A stretch of DNA of 64,000 nt from Amycolatopsis sp. GM8 (GTDB lineage: Bacteria > Actinomycetota > Actinomycetes > Mycobacteriales > Pseudonocardiaceae). Shown here in pieces: positions 49,125 through 59,758 of this stretch. The notes below the pieces were generated by a model, which worked only from the letters and a program-made list of their open reading frames with translations, was not told the origin of the DNA and did not search any database. Positions within the stretch are counted from its first letter, which is position 1, and each line of letters starts with the position of its first letter. Made by a program: the position numbers and the translations under genes. The stretch is taken from the NCBI RefSeq assembly GCF_021653975.1, contig NZ_JAJKFK010000007.1, forward strand, positions 62,001 through 126,000, written 5' to 3'.

Positions 49125-49352
49125 CTACTTGGCGTCGGTCTTCTTCTGACGCTTGCCGTAGCGCGCCTCGAAGCGCGCGACCCGGCCACCGGTGTCCAGA
49201 ATCTTCTGCTTGCCGGTGTAGAACGGGTGGCAGTTGGAGCAGATCTCGACCGTGATCTGGCCGGACGTCTTGGTGCTCCGCGTTTCGAACGTGGCGCCGC
49301 AGCCGCACGTCACCGTGGTCGGGACGTACTCGGGGTGAATACCGCTTTTCAT
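49125..49352 (-). CDS. rpmE: Ribosomal protein bL31
   Basis: 75-residue large-subunit protein. The zinc-binding (C+) form: cysteines in [12 protein letters not shown] and [20 protein letters not shown] at 49352 has AGAGG upstream. It is flanked by hairpins on both sides and so is probably transcribed alone as well. Confidence 0.96.
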   Translation of the reverse strand: MKSGIHPEYVPTTVTCGCGATFETRSTKTSGQITVEICSNCHPFYTGKQKILDTGGRVARFEARYGKRQKKTDAK

Positions 49353-49441
49353 GGGGTCCTCTCATCATGGCCGCCGGGTCCCCGCACGCGAGGTGAACCG
49401 GAGCCGGACTTCAGCGGAACTATTTTGCCTGATCGGACAAC

Positions 49442-49477
49442 GCGCCCCGCCGCCGGGGTATTCCAGCGGCGGGGCGC
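49442..49477 (-). terminator. Hairpin terminator after rho
   Basis: A 12-bp perfect stem (49442-49453 with 49466-49477) begins 8 bp after the rho stop. Only GTTGTCC follows, so it is T-poor. Confidence 0.6.
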
Positions 49478-49484
49478 CCGCCGA

Positions 49485-51434
49485 TCAATCGTCGTCCGCG
49501 CCGAGCGCCGTCTTCGAGACCTGCATCAGGAACTCGATGTTGGTCTTGGTCTTGCGCAGGCGGGACAGCAACAGGTCGATCGCCTGCTGCGAGTCGAGCG
49601 CGTGCAGCACCCGGTGCAGCTTGTGGTGCACGGCCAGCTCGTCCGGCGAGAGCAGCAGCTCTTCCTTACGGGTACCGGACGGGTTGATGTCCACGGCCGG
49701 GAACACGCGCCGCTCGGCGATCTTGCGGTCGAGCTTGAGCTCGGCGTTGCCGGTGCCCTTGAACTCCTCGAAGATCACCGTGTCACCGGTGGACCCGGTC
49801 TCGACCATCGCCGTGGCGAAGATCGTCAGCGAGCCGCCGTTCTCGATGTTGCGCGCCGCGCCGAGGAAACGCTTCGGCGGGAACAGCGCGGTCGAGTCGA
49901 CACCACCGGAGAGGATCCGGCCGGACGCCGGCGCCGCCAGGTTGTACGCACGGCCGAGACGGGTGATCGAGTCGAGCAGGACCACCACGTCCATGCCCAT
50001 CTCGACGAGCCGCTTGGCCCGCTCGATGGACAGCTCCGCGACCGAGGTGTGGTCCGACGGCGGCCGGTCGAAGGTCGAGGCGATGACCTCACCCTTCACC
50101 GAGCGCTGCATGTCGGTGACCTCTTCCGGACGCTCGTCGACGAGGACGACCATCAGGTGGCACTCGGGGTTGTTCGTGGTGATCGCGTTCGCGACGTCCT
50201 GCATGATCGTCGTCTTGCCGGCCTTCGGCGGCGACACGATCAGCGCACGCTGGCCCTTGCCGACCGGCATCACCAGGTCGATGACGCGGGTGGTCAGCTT
50301 GTGCGAGTCCGTCTCCAGGCGCAGCCGCTCGTTGGGGTAGAGCGGGGTCAGCTTGGTGAACTCGGGCCGCTTCTTGGCCGCGTCCGGCTCGAGGCCGTTG
50401 ATGGTGTCCACGCGCACCAGCGGGTTGAACTTCTGCCGCTGCTGCTCGCCCTCGCGGGGCTGCTTGACGACACCGGTGATCGCGTCGCCACGGCGCAGGT
50501 TGTACTTGCGCACCAGCGAAAGCGACACGTACACGTCGTTCGGCCCCGCCAGGTAGCCCGAGGTGCGGACGAACGCGTAGTTGTCCAGCACGTCGAGGAT
50601 GCCGGCGACCGGCAGCAGGACGTCGTCCTCGCGGATCTCGGTGTCCGGGGTACCGCCTTCGGTGCGGCCACCGCCACGGCGGCGACGGTCGCGGAACCGG
50701 CGACCGCGACGGCCGCCTTCCTCGTCGTCACCGTTGTCCGCGTTGGCCGGGTTCTGCTGACCGCGGTTGTTCTGCTGCTGGTTGTTGTTCTGCTGGCGGC
50801 GGTTGCCACCGCCCTGGCCGCCGTCACGCTCGCGCTGCGGCTGCTCGGTGCGCTGCTGCCCACCGTCACGCGGCGCGTTGTCACGCTGGCCACTGTCACG
50901 CTGGCCGCCATCGCGCGGCGCGTTGTCCCGCGGCCCGTTGTCACGCTGGCCGCCCTCCGGGCTACCGGCCGGACGGCTGGAGCCACGACGACGGCGGCTG
51001 CCGCCCTGACGGGCACCATCTTCGCCCTGCTGAGAGGCTTCCTCGCTGTTCTTCTCCGGCTGCGGGGCCTTCTCGGCCACGGGCTGCTCGGCAGCCTTCT
51101 TCTCCACGGGCTTCTCCCGCTTCTCCGCGGGCGCGGCGACGCTCGGCCGCTCGGCCACGCCGTCGAAGGGAAGCGTCTCGTCGACCGCGGCACGCTTGCG
51201 CGGCGTCTTGCCCTGGCGCTCCCGAATCGCGGCGATGAGGTCGCCCTTCCGCATGCCCTTGGTGTCCCCGACACCCAGCTCTGCCGCGAGTTCCCGCAGG
51301 TCGGCGATCACCATGCCGGAAAGGCCGCCGGTCTTGCGCTTGGGCGCGCTGCCGTTCGACTGTTCCGCTGATCCCGACGCGGCCGGAGCGGCCTGGGTGT
51401 CCAGGTCACCGCTCAAAAGATCGGTGTTGCTCAC
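49485..51434 (-). CDS. rho: Transcription termination factor Rho
   Basis: 649-residue RNA-dependent ATPase hexamer subunit. Residues 40-85 form the N-terminal SAP-like region (IADLRELAAELGVGDTKGMR). A low-complexity insertion (about 85-250), rich in Arg, Gly, Gln and Asn with repeated RDN/PRDGGQ units, follows. The RNA-binding cold-shock-like domain and ATPase core come next with P-loop SPPKAGKTT. GTG at 51434 has GAAGGA 7 nt upstream. Large insertions are known in actinobacterial Rho and raise RNA affinity. Confidence 0.95.
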   Translation of the reverse strand: MSNTDLLSGDLDTQAAPAASGSAEQSNGSAPKRKTGGLSGMVIADLRELAAELGVGDTKGMRKGDLIAAIRERQGKTPRKRAAVDETLPFDGVAERPSVAAPAEKREKPVEKKAAEQPVAEKAPQPEKNSEEASQQGEDGARQGGSRRRRGSSRPAGSPEGGQRDNGPRDNAPRDGGQRDSGQRDNAPRDGGQQRTEQPQRERDGGQGGGNRRQQNNNQQQNNRGQQNPANADNGDDEEGGRRGRRFRDRRRRGGGRTEGGTPDTEIREDDVLLPVAGILDVLDNYAFVRTSGYLAGPNDVYVSLSLVRKYNLRRGDAITGVVKQPREGEQQRQKFNPLVRVDTINGLEPDAAKKRPEFTKLTPLYPNERLRLETDSHKLTTRVIDLVMPVGKGQRALIVSPPKAGKTTIMQDVANAITTNNPECHLMVVLVDERPEEVTDMQRSVKGEVIASTFDRPPSDHTSVAELSIERAKRLVEMGMDVVVLLDSITRLGRAYNLAAPASGRILSGGVDSTALFPPKRFLGAARNIENGGSLTIFATAMVETGSTGDTVIFEEFKGTGNAELKLDRKIAERRVFPAVDINPSGTRKEELLLSPDELAVHHKLHRVLHALDSQQAIDLLLSRLRKTKTNIEFLMQVSKTALGADDD

Positions 51435-51822
51435 ACATGTCCTTCCTGACCGATCCACGCCTCCAGGTGGATCAGCGGACTACCGCCCGCGTCTGATCGC
51501 GCTGCGGTTCGCTACTGCCCGTGCGGCTTCGCCGGCTCGAGACCTGCAGGTCAGGGGTGGCGAAGCGGCCACACGGGATGCCTGCTCCGAGAGGAGCCTG
51601 CTGAATTCGTCACCGTGGCCACCGGAAACCCGCCTGAGGTCCATCCCAGCACAGCTGTGCGGGATCATCGGCTTCAACTGAAGATGCGATCCGGGAACGA
51701 TACCCCCGGGACCGTCACCGGGTGCGGAATGCGCACGGTGATCGAACGCCCCCGAGGGTAGACCGCACCGGGTTCAGGTGCAACAACCACCCCCGGCGTG
51801 CCGCGAAACCGGCGCATGCCCG
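51435..51822 (-). promoter_or_regulatory. rho leader region
   Basis: A 388-bp gap between thrB and rho. A 7-bp hairpin (51452-51458 with 51467-51473, GATCCAC/GTGGATC) lies 18 bp upstream of the rho start. No gene is convincing; a 65-codon frame at 51480-51677 has no supporting signals. Rho is commonly autoregulated through its leader, so this region is a candidate for that. Confidence 0.4.
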
Positions 51823-52704
51823 CTATCGGCCTGTGACCTGGACCCCACTGGAATCCACGGGCAGTTCGGAGACTACAAACCCACTAACGTCCACTCCTGC
51901 CGGAATTATTCCGTCCGTCGTCAACGCGAGCACCGAGGGCCCGGCACCGGACACGGTGGCAGCCACGCCGGCATCGCGCAGATCACTCACCAGCCGCGCG
52001 GTCGCCGGATAGGCGGGTGCGCGGTAGTGCTGGTGCAGCCGGTCCGCGGTGGCGGCCAGCAGCACCGAAGGATCACAGGTCAGCGCGTGGATGGCAAGGG
52101 CAGCCCGGCCCGCGGTGAAGGCGGCGTCGGCGTGCGGCACCTCGGCCGGTAGCAGGCCGCGTGTCGCGGCGGTGGAGGACTTGACCGCCGGCACCGCCAG
52201 CACCGGGCGGATCGACGGGTCCATGGTGAGCCGCTCGGCGAAGAACCGGCCGTCCTCGGACCACGCGATGACGAGCCCGCCGAGCAGGCTCGCGGCCGCG
52301 TTGTCGGCGTGTCCTTCGAACTCGGCGGCGACTTGAACAGCGTTTGCGTCCAACGGTTTCCCGGCCAGCGCGTAGCCCGCGGCCACGCCGGACACGACCG
52401 CCGCCGCGGACGAGCCGAGCCCCCGCGCGTGCGGAATCTTGTTGAGACACCGCAAATACAGCCCCGGCAACCGGACGCCGAGCCGCTCACAGGTGCGCCG
52501 GATCGCCCGCACCACCAGGTGTGTCTCGTCTGTTGGGACGTCTTCGATCCCGCCCGCGCCGGCGTCGAGCACCTCGACCTTCAGCCCGGATTCGATGACC
52601 TGCACCTCGATCACGTCGTACAGCCCGAGCGCGAGCCCGAGCGCGTCGAAACCGGGGCCGAGGTTCGCCGACGACGCCGGCACGGTCACCGTGAACGAGG
52701 TCAT
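51823..52704 (-). CDS. thrB: Homoserine kinase ThrB
   Basis: 293-residue GHMP-family kinase that makes O-phosphohomoserine. The ATP loop is [17 protein letters not shown] (near 88), with N-terminal [16 protein letters not shown] and C-terminal [11 protein letters not shown]. It overlaps thrC by 4 bp and is the last gene of the operon. Confidence 0.95.
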   Translation of the reverse strand: MTSFTVTVPASSANLGPGFDALGLALGLYDVIEVQVIESGLKVEVLDAGAGGIEDVPTDETHLVVRAIRRTCERLGVRLPGLYLRCLNKIPHARGLGSSAAAVVSGVAAGYALAGKPLDANAVQVAAEFEGHADNAAASLLGGLVIAWSEDGRFFAERLTMDPSIRPVLAVPAVKSSTAATRGLLPAEVPHADAAFTAGRAALAIHALTCDPSVLLAATADRLHQHYRAPAYPATARLVSDLRDAGVAATVSGAGPSVLALTTDGIIPAGVDVSGFVVSELPVDSSGVQVTGR

Positions 52705-53765
52705 GACAGGTCCAGCGCCGCCGCCACCGCACGCGGGTCGACCGCCAGCGGCTCGACCTCGACGTTGCCCTCCAGTGCCGTCGCCGGGTCCTTGAGGCCG
52801 TGCCCGGTCACCGTGCAGACCACGGTGGATCCCTTGGGCAGCCGCCCATCCCCGGCGGTGAGCAGCAGCCCGGCCACGCTCGTGGCCGAGGACGGCTCCA
52901 CGAAAACGCCCTCCCGGCGGGCCAAAAGCCTATATGCGGCAAGGATTTGCTCGTCGGTGACCTTCTCGAACAAACCGCCCGAGGCGTTGCGCGCGTTGAC
53001 CGCGCCCTGCCACGAGGCCGGGCTGCCGATGCGGATGGCGGTGGCGATCGTGTCCGGTTCCTTCACCGGCTCGCCGAGCACGAGCGGCGCGGCACCGGCG
53101 GCCTGGAACCCGAACATCCGCGGCGTGTTCCCGACGATCCCGTCGGCGGCGTAACCGGTGTACCCCGCCCAATAAGCTGTGATATTCCCCGCATTTCCCA
53201 CGGGCAGGCAGTGCACGTCCGGCGCCTTGCCGAGCACGTCGCACACCTCGTAGGCGGCGGTTCGCTGGCCGATCAGGCGCACCGGGTTGACCGAGTTGAC
53301 GAGCGTCACCGGGTGGTCGATCGCGGTCTTGCGGGCGAGCTCGAGGCAGTCGTCGAAGTTGCCGTCGACCTGCAGGATCCGGGCGCCGTGCAGGACCGCC
53401 TGGGCGAGCTTGCCCATCGCGATCTTGCCCTGCGGGACGAGCACCGCGCAGGTGAGCCCGGCGCGCGCGGCATACGCGGCCGCCGACGCGGAGGTGTTGC
53501 CCGTAGAGGCACAAATGACCGCCCGCAGGCCACTGGCCAGCGCGTGCGTGATCGCGACGGTCATCCCGCGGTCCTTGAACGAACCGGTGGGGTTGGCGCC
53601 TTCGACCTTGAGGAAGACCTCGGCGCCGGTCAGCTCGGACAGGTGCGGCGCGAGCATCAGCGGGGTGTTGCCCTCGCCGAGCGTCACCACCTTGGCCCCG
53701 GCCGGAATCGGCACCCGGTCGGCATAGGCCTCGATGATCCCCGGCCAGCCCGGACCTGCGTTCAT
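52701..53765 (-). CDS. thrC: Threonine synthase ThrC
   Basis: 354-residue PLP enzyme that converts phosphohomoserine to threonine. The PLP lysine is in [13 protein letters not shown], and the phosphate cup [13 protein letters not shown] follows. The short class II-like form is without an N-terminal extension. It overlaps hom and thrB by 4 bp each. Confidence 0.95.
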   Translation of the reverse strand: MNAGPGWPGIIEAYADRVPIPAGAKVVTLGEGNTPLMLAPHLSELTGAEVFLKVEGANPTGSFKDRGMTVAITHALASGLRAVICASTGNTSASAAAYAARAGLTCAVLVPQGKIAMGKLAQAVLHGARILQVDGNFDDCLELARKTAIDHPVTLVNSVNPVRLIGQRTAAYEVCDVLGKAPDVHCLPVGNAGNITAYWAGYTGYAADGIVGNTPRMFGFQAAGAAPLVLGEPVKEPDTIATAIRIGSPASWQGAVNARNASGGLFEKVTDEQILAAYRLLARREGVFVEPSSATSVAGLLLTAGDGRLPKGSTVVCTVTGHGLKDPATALEGNVEVEPLAVDPRAVAAALDLS

Positions 53766-55081
53766 CCGTCTTCGCCTTCCACGCGCATCACGCTGACCAC
53801 TTCCCGAACCACGTCCATCTTCCCGATCGCCGCGACGGTCGCTTCGAGGGCGGCGTCCGGGGCGAGGTGGGTCACGATGACCAGGCTCGCCGTCGCGAGC
53901 CGGTCCCGCTGGCGCACCGCGGCGATGCTCACCCCGTGGTCCGCGAACACCTGCGCGACCTGGGCCAGTACACCCGGTTTGTCGGCGACGTCGAGGCTCA
54001 CGTGGTAGCGCGTCGGGGTCTGGCCCATCGGCCGCACCGGCAGGGCGGCGTGCGCGGACTCGCGCGGGCCGCGCCCGCCGAGCACCCGATTCCTTGCCAC
54101 CGCGACGAGATCGCCGAGCACGGCACTCGCCGTGGGCGCGCCACCGGCGCCCTGTCCGTAGAACATCAGCTCGCCCGCGGCGTCCGCCTCGACGAACACC
54201 GCGTTGAACGCCCCGCCGACACCGGCCAGCGGGTGGCCCCGCGGGATCATCACCGGATGCACGCGCGCGGAGACCGACTCGGTGCCGTCGTCGGCGGTCA
54301 CCCGCTCGCAGATCGCGAGGAGCTTTACCGTGCGCCCCAACGCTTTCGCGGCCGCGATGTCCGGGGCGGTGACGCCCGAGATGCCCTCGCGGTGCACGTC
54401 GAGGGCCGTCACACGGCTGTGGAAGGCCAGCGACGCGAGGATCGCGGCCTTCGACGCGGCGTCGTAACCGTCCACATCGGCCGTCGGGTCCGCCTCCGCG
54501 TAGCCGAGACGGCTTGCCTCGTCGAGGGTTTCGGCGTACCCGGCGCCCGTCGAGTCCATTGCGGACAGAATGAAGTTGGTGGTGCCGTTGACGATGCCCA
54601 TCACCTTGGTGATCCGGTCACCGGCCAGCGACTCGCGCAGCGGGCGCAGCAACGGGATCGCGCCCGCGACGGCGGCCTCGAAGTAGAGGTCCGCGCCGGC
54701 GGAGTCGGCGGCTTCGGACAGCTCGGCGGTGTGCTCCGAGAGCAGCGCCTTGTTCGCCGTGACGACCGACTTTCCCTTGCGCAGCGCGGTGAGCAACCAG
54801 CCGCGGACGGGTTCGATGCCGCCGATCAGCTCGACGATCACGTCCACATCGGACTCGACGAGCCCGGCGGCGTCGTTCGTGAGCAGGTGCTGCGGCAGCT
54901 CCGGGTGCTTGTCCGGCCGGCGCACCGCGATCCCGGCCAGTTCGACCGGGGCCCCGGCGCGGGCGGCGAGTTCGTCGGCCTGCTCGGTGAGCAACCGGGC
55001 GACCTCGCTGCCGACGGTGCCGCAGCCGAGCAGCGCGACACGGACCGTCTTGCCGTCCGCTGTGGACAGTGCGGAGCTCAC
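53762..55081 (-). CDS. hom: Homoserine dehydrogenase
   Basis: 439-residue NAD(P)-dependent enzyme at the methionine/threonine branch. Rossmann motif [16 protein letters not shown], catalytic region [11 protein letters not shown] and [18 protein letters not shown]-terminal ACT domain (about 355-430; [22 protein letters not shown] in two parts) implies threonine feedback. It overlaps lysA and thrC by 4 bp. Confidence 0.95.
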   Translation of the reverse strand: MSSALSTADGKTVRVALLGCGTVGSEVARLLTEQADELAARAGAPVELAGIAVRRPDKHPELPQHLLTNDAAGLVESDVDVIVELIGGIEPVRGWLLTALRKGKSVVTANKALLSEHTAELSEAADSAGADLYFEAAVAGAIPLLRPLRESLAGDRITKVMGIVNGTTNFILSAMDSTGAGYAETLDEASRLGYAEADPTADVDGYDAASKAAILASLAFHSRVTALDVHREGISGVTAPDIAAAKALGRTVKLLAICERVTADDGTESVSARVHPVMIPRGHPLAGVGGAFNAVFVEADAAGELMFYGQGAGGAPTASAVLGDLVAVARNRVLGGRGPRESAHAALPVRPMGQTPTRYHVSLDVADKPGVLAQVAQVFADHGVSIAAVRQRDRLATASLVIVTHLAPDAALEATVAAIGKMDVVREVVSVMRVEGEDG

Positions 55082-56511
55082 GACACCTCCAGGTTCAGCA
55101 TGTCCTCCACGGTCTCCCGGCGCAGCAGCAACCGGTGCGCCCCGTTGCGGACCGCGACGACCGCGGGCCGGGGCTGCCGGTTGTAGTTGCTCGCCATCGA
55201 ATAGCAGTAAGCGCCGGTCGCGGCGAGCGCGAGCAGGTCGCCGGGGCCTAGTGTGTCGGGCAGCCAGCAGTCGCGGACGACGATGTCGCCGGACTCACAG
55301 TGCTTTCCCACCACGCGGGACAGCGCGGCACCGACCTCGCCGTTGCCATCGTCCGCAGAGCGGGACACCAGGCGGCAGTCGTAGAGCGCGTCGTAGAGCG
55401 CGGTGCGGATGTTGTCGCTCATCCCACCGTCGATGCTGACGTAACGGCGGCTTTCGTTGTCCCCCAGGGAAACATCCTTGATGGTGCCGACCTCGTACAG
55501 CGTGACCGTGCCCGGCCCGGCGATCGCCCGCCCCGGTTCGCCCGCGATCCGGGGCACCGGCAGGCCGGCGAACTCGCACTCCTTGCGCACGATCTCACGG
55601 ATCTGCGTGATCATCTGCGCGGGCGGCGGCGGGTTGTCCTTGTCGGTGTACGCGATCCCGAAACCGCCACCGAGGTCTACAATGGACAGTTGTTCGAGCA
55701 GGGATTCGCCGTGCTCCTTGGCCAGTTCACCGAGCAGCCCGACCACGCGGCGGGCGGCGACCTCGAACCCGTCGGCGTCGAAGATCTGCGAGCCGATATG
55801 GCTGTGCAGGCCGACGAGCTTGAGCGAGGACGCGTTGAGCACGCGGCGCACGGCCTCCGCCGCGTCCCCGGCCGCGAGCGAGAAGCCGAACTTCTGGTCC
55901 TCGTGCGCGGTCGCGATGAACTCGTGCGTGTGCGCCTCGACACCGACCGTGACCCGCACGAGCACGTCCTGCACGACGTCGAGGCGCGCGGCGACATCCG
56001 CGAGGCGGGCGATCTCGTAGTACGAGTCCAGCACGACCGTGCCGACCCCGGCGCCCACCGCGGCCTCCAGCTCGGCGACCGACTTGTTGTTGCCGTGGAA
56101 GGTGATCCGCTCCGCCGGGAAGCCCGCGCGCAGCGCGACCGCGAGCTCTCCCCCGCTGGCGACGTCCATACTCAGGCCCTGCGCGGCGACCCACCGCGCG
56201 ACTTCGGTGCACAGGAACGCCTTCGCCGCGTAATGCACCAGCGCGGGGTCGTCGAACGCCTCGGCGTACTCGGCACAGCGCGACTTGAAGTCCGCTTCGT
56301 CCACAATGAACAGTGGGGTGCCGTACGTCGCGGCGAGCTCGCGGACGTCGACGCCCGCGATCCGCACGACCCCGTCCGGCGCGCGATAAGTGTTGCGGGG
56401 CCAGACTTTCGGGTACAGCCGGTCGAGGTCCGCGGCCGTGGCCGGCGGGAAGCCCGAGGTGTCGACGTGCGGGTGCACGTCGGCGTGACGAGGACCTGCG
56501 GGGTGGGCCAT
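55078..56511 (-). CDS. lysA: Diaminopimelate decarboxylase LysA
   Basis: 477-residue PLP enzyme that makes lysine from meso-DAP. The PLP lysine is in [12 protein letters not shown]. Other motifs: [26 protein letters not shown] and [12 protein letters not shown]. It starts 3 bp after argS stops and overlaps hom by 4 bp. Confidence 0.95.
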   Translation of the reverse strand: MAHPAGPRHADVHPHVDTSGFPPATAADLDRLYPKVWPRNTYRAPDGVVRIAGVDVRELAATYGTPLFIVDEADFKSRCAEYAEAFDDPALVHYAAKAFLCTEVARWVAAQGLSMDVASGGELAVALRAGFPAERITFHGNNKSVAELEAAVGAGVGTVVLDSYYEIARLADVAARLDVVQDVLVRVTVGVEAHTHEFIATAHEDQKFGFSLAAGDAAEAVRRVLNASSLKLVGLHSHIGSQIFDADGFEVAARRVVGLLGELAKEHGESLLEQLSIVDLGGGFGIAYTDKDNPPPPAQMITQIREIVRKECEFAGLPVPRIAGEPGRAIAGPGTVTLYEVGTIKDVSLGDNESRRYVSIDGGMSDNIRTALYDALYDCRLVSRSADDGNGEVGAALSRVVGKHCESGDIVVRDCWLPDTLGPGDLLALAATGAYCYSMASNYNRQPRPAVVAVRNGAHRLLLRRETVEDMLNLEVS

Positions 56512-56514
56512 GAG

Positions 56515-58173
56515 CTACATCCGTTCCGGGGCGGAGACACCGAGCAGCCGCAGGCCGTTGGCGAACACCTGGCGCGCGGCCTCGCACAGCGCGAGCCGCG
56601 CGAAGGTGAGCGGCGACGCTTCCTCGTCGCCCTTGGGCAGCACCGGGGCGACGGCGTAGAACTTGTGGAACGCGCCGGCCAGGTTCTCCAGATACCGGGC
56701 CACGCGGTGCGGTTCACGCAGTTCCGCGGCCCGCGAGATGATCGTCGGGAACTCGCCGATCGTGCGGATCAGGTCGCCTTCCTGCGCCAGCGTGAGCAGG
56801 CCCAGATCCGCGTCCGCGTGCGCCTTCAGCCCGAGGTCGGCGGCGTTGCGCTGCAACGAAGCCAGCCGCGCGTGCGCGTACTGCACGTAGTAGACCGGGT
56901 TTTCGTCGCTGCGCTTGCGCAGCAGGTCGAGGTCTACATCGATGCTCGAATCCACCGAGTACCGCGTCAGCTCGTAGCGCGCCGCGTCCACACCGACGGC
57001 CTCGACGAGGTCCTCCATCGTGATCACGGTGCCGGCGCGCTTGCTCATCCGGACCGGTTTGCCGTCGCTGACGAGGTTCACCAGCTGGCCGATGAGCACC
57101 TCGACCACGTCCGGGTCCTGCCCCATCGCGGCCGCCGCGGCCTTGAGCCGGGCGATGTAGCCGTGGTGGTCGGCGCCGAGCATGTAGATGCACAGGTCGT
57201 AGCCGCGGCCGATCTTGTTCTCCAGGTACGCGATGTCGCCCGCGATGTACGCCGGGGCGCCGTCGCTCTTGATGACCACGCGGTCCTTGTCGTCGCCGAA
57301 CTCGGTGGAGCGCAACCACCAGGCGCCGTCAGCGAGGTAGAGCTTCCCGGATTCCTTCAGCTCCTCGACGGCGCGCGAGACCGCACCGCTGGTGTGCAGT
57401 GAGTCTTCCTGGAAGTAGACGTCGAAGTCGGTGCCGAACTCGTGCAGGCTCTGCTTGATCTCCGCGAACATCAGATCGATGCCGATCCGTCGGAACGTCT
57501 CGTTCCGCTCCGCTTCGGGCAGCGAAAGCGCGCTCGGTTCCTGGCGCAGCACTTCGGCGGCGACGTCGGAGACGTAGCCGCCCGCGTAGCCGTCCTCGGG
57601 TGCGGGCTCGCCCTTCGCGGCGGCGATCAGGGAGCGGACGAACCTGTCGATCTGCGCGCCGGCGTCGTTGAAGTAGTACTCGCGGGTCACATCCGCGCCC
57701 TGGGCGGCCAGCATGCGGCCCAGCGCGTCGCCCACCGCGGCCCACCGGGTGCCCCCGAGGTGCACCGGGCCGGTCGGGTTGGCCGAGACGAACTCAAGGT
57801 TGATCTTGCGCCCGGTCAGCGCGTCACCGCTGCCGTAGCCGTCGCCCGCGGCCAGCACCTGGCGCACCTGTTCGCCCTGCGCGTCGGCGGCGAGCCGGAA
57901 GTTGAGGAAGCCGGGACCCGCGACCTCGGCACTGTCGACGCCGTCGTCCTTGGTGACCTCGTCGGCGAGCGCCTGCGCGAACTCGCGCGGCGGCATCCCT
58001 ACTTTCTTCGCTACCTGCATGGCCAGGTTGGTGGCGTAGTCTCCGTGTTCGGGATTGCGGGGTCGTTCGATCGTCACCGAGTCCGGCAGGACGGCATGGT
58101 CGAGGCCACGCGCCGTCAGCACCTGTACGGCGGACGAGCGAACGAGTTCGGCGAGCACGGCGGGAGTCACCAC
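56515..58173 (-). CDS. argS: Arginyl-tRNA synthetase
   Basis: 552-residue class I synthetase. The HIGH equivalent is in [21 protein letters not shown], and the KMSK region is [15 protein letters not shown]. The N-terminal Add-1 domain and C-terminal DALR anticodon domain (near 430-552) are present. First gene of argS-lysA-hom-thrC-thrB; the cognate tRNA-Arg(CCG) lies nearby at 60834. Confidence 0.95.
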   Translation of the reverse strand: MVTPAVLAELVRSSAVQVLTARGLDHAVLPDSVTIERPRNPEHGDYATNLAMQVAKKVGMPPREFAQALADEVTKDDGVDSAEVAGPGFLNFRLAADAQGEQVRQVLAAGDGYGSGDALTGRKINLEFVSANPTGPVHLGGTRWAAVGDALGRMLAAQGADVTREYYFNDAGAQIDRFVRSLIAAAKGEPAPEDGYAGGYVSDVAAEVLRQEPSALSLPEAERNETFRRIGIDLMFAEIKQSLHEFGTDFDVYFQEDSLHTSGAVSRAVEELKESGKLYLADGAWWLRSTEFGDDKDRVVIKSDGAPAYIAGDIAYLENKIGRGYDLCIYMLGADHHGYIARLKAAAAAMGQDPDVVEVLIGQLVNLVSDGKPVRMSKRAGTVITMEDLVEAVGVDAARYELTRYSVDSSIDVDLDLLRKRSDENPVYYVQYAHARLASLQRNAADLGLKAHADADLGLLTLAQEGDLIRTIGEFPTIISRAAELREPHRVARYLENLAGAFHKFYAVAPVLPKGDEEASPLTFARLALCEAARQVFANGLRLLGVSAPERM

Positions 58174-58261
58174 GCGAGTGTATGTGGCCGTTGACCGTGC
58201 TCTGACATGCAGTCCCTAGACTCCTCCATGGGATATTCGATTCTCGAGCGGATGCGGAGCC

Positions 58262-59071
58262 ATGGCCAGCGGCACGAAGAAGAAGGCCTCCTCGAAGAAG
58301 GCCGTGAGATCGGCGCGCAACTCGGTGGTGACAAGGCGTGGCTTCCCGTGGGGCACGGTGATCGCGGTCGTCGCGGTCGTGGCACTCGCCGCCGTGGTCG
58401 TCACCTACTACCTCGTCCAGTCGGCTCCGCGGCGCGCGCTCGCCGAATGGGCGCCCACCGATTCGAACAAGGACCCGTCGCTACAGCTCACCGGCATCGT
58501 GACCGCGGCCTACAAGGGCAGCGTGCACGTGCTGCCGACCGAGCGGGTCGCCTACGACCACACGCCGCCGATCGGCGGGCCGCACGACGGTTACTGGGCC
58601 GCGTGCAACGGGATCGTGTACCCGAAGGCGGTCCGCAACGAGAACATGGTGCACGCGCTCGAGCACGGCACCGTGTGGATCACCTACAACCCGGACCAGA
58701 TCAAGGGTGACGCGCTGACCAAGCTGTCGTCGAAGGTCCAGGGCAAGCCGTACACGATGATGTCGCCCTACCCCGGCCTCGACAAGCCGATCTCGCTGCA
58801 GTCCTGGGGGCACCAGCTGAAGCTGGACAGCGCCGACGACCAGCGGATCGACGAGTTCATCACCGCGCTGCGCACCAACCCGAACACCACTCCCGAGGTC
58901 GGCGCCTCCTGTGACGCGCTCGGGCCGGGCGCGTTCGACCCGGACAACCCGCCGCCGTTCGACCCGACGCCGCCGGGGCCGGACGCGAAACCGATGGACT
59001 ACCAGGGTTCGCAGGGCACCCAGCAGGACACCGCTGGTGCCCCGATGCCGTCGACCACCGGCACTCCCTGA
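58262..59071 (+). CDS. DUF3105 membrane-anchored protein
   Basis: 269 residues. A lysine-rich cytoplasmic start (KKKASSKKAVRSARNSV) leads to one membrane helix (about 30-52), then an extracellular DUF3105 domain with HTPPIGGPHDGYWAACNG and VHALEHGTVWITYNPD, carrying His residues that may bind metal. The last 40 residues are Pro-rich. It overlaps the DUF305 gene by one base. Confidence 0.83.
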   Translation: MASGTKKKASSKKAVRSARNSVVTRRGFPWGTVIAVVAVVALAAVVVTYYLVQSAPRRALAEWAPTDSNKDPSLQLTGIVTAAYKGSVHVLPTERVAYDHTPPIGGPHDGYWAACNGIVYPKAVRNENMVHALEHGTVWITYNPDQIKGDALTKLSSKVQGKPYTMMSPYPGLDKPISLQSWGHQLKLDSADDQRIDEFITALRTNPNTTPEVGASCDALGPGAFDPDNPPPFDPTPPGPDAKPMDYQGSQGTQQDTAGAPMPSTTGTP

Positions 59072-59757
59072 TGACCGAAGCGGAACAGGCTCCCGCGCGC
59101 CCCGCCGCCCGGCCGCTGGTCATCGGCGCGACGGTGGTCGTCGTGCTGCTGGTGGGCGCGGTGATCGGGATGTTCCTGACCCAGCGGGCGCTGAACTCGT
59201 CCGAACCGGCCACCCCGGACGCGGGTTCGGTGGAGGTCGGGTTCGCGCAGGACATGTCGGTGCACCACCTGCAGGCGGTGACGATGGCGAACTGGGCGCG
59301 GGACCACAGCACCGACCCGGAGATCCGGCAGCTGGCGTTCGACATCCAGAGCACGCAGCTGGAGCAGGTCGGCCGGATGAAGGGCTGGCTGATGTTGTGG
59401 AACCAGCCCGAACAGTCGCCGGGCGCATACATGACATGGATGACTCAGCCGTCCGGGCACGACATGGCGGGGATGGCGATGCCGTCGGCGACCTCGAGTG
59501 ACTCGCCGATGCCCGGGATGGCGACGAACGCGGAGCTGGCGAAGCTGCGTTCGTTGTCCGGCAAGGATCTCGACGTGTACTTCCTGCAGTTGATGCTGCG
59601 GCACCACCAGGGCGGCACGGCGATGGCGCAGTACGCGCACGACCATTCGTCGCTCGGCGCGGTGGACGCGCTGACGCAGAGCATCCTGGCTTCGCAGAGC
59701 GCGGAGATGACGTTGATGAAGCAGATGCTCGCCGCGCGGGGCGCTCAGCCGCTGTAG
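59071..59757 (+). CDS. DUF305 protein with Met/His-rich segment
   Basis: 228 residues. One N-terminal helix (about 15-37), then a ferritin-like DUF305 domain with DMSVHHLQAVTMANWARDH and LMLRHHQGGTAMAQYA. A Met-rich stretch (HDMAGMAMP, SPMPGM) in the middle suggests copper binding. It is coupled to the DUF3105 gene and ends 1 bp before the convergent CDF exporter, which suggests a metal-related role for the pair. Confidence 0.8.
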   Translation: MTEAEQAPARPAARPLVIGATVVVVLLVGAVIGMFLTQRALNSSEPATPDAGSVEVGFAQDMSVHHLQAVTMANWARDHSTDPEIRQLAFDIQSTQLEQVGRMKGWLMLWNQPEQSPGAYMTWMTQPSGHDMAGMAMPSATSSDSPMPGMATNAELAKLRSLSGKDLDVYFLQLMLRHHQGGTAMAQYAHDHSSLGAVDALTQSILASQSAEMTLMKQMLAARGAQPL

Positions 59758-59758
59758 G

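Noticed and set aside
51480-51677. 65-codon frame in the rho leader as a possible leader peptide
   Set aside because: No start signal or conserved pattern was seen, and it lies in a region better explained as untranslated leader.
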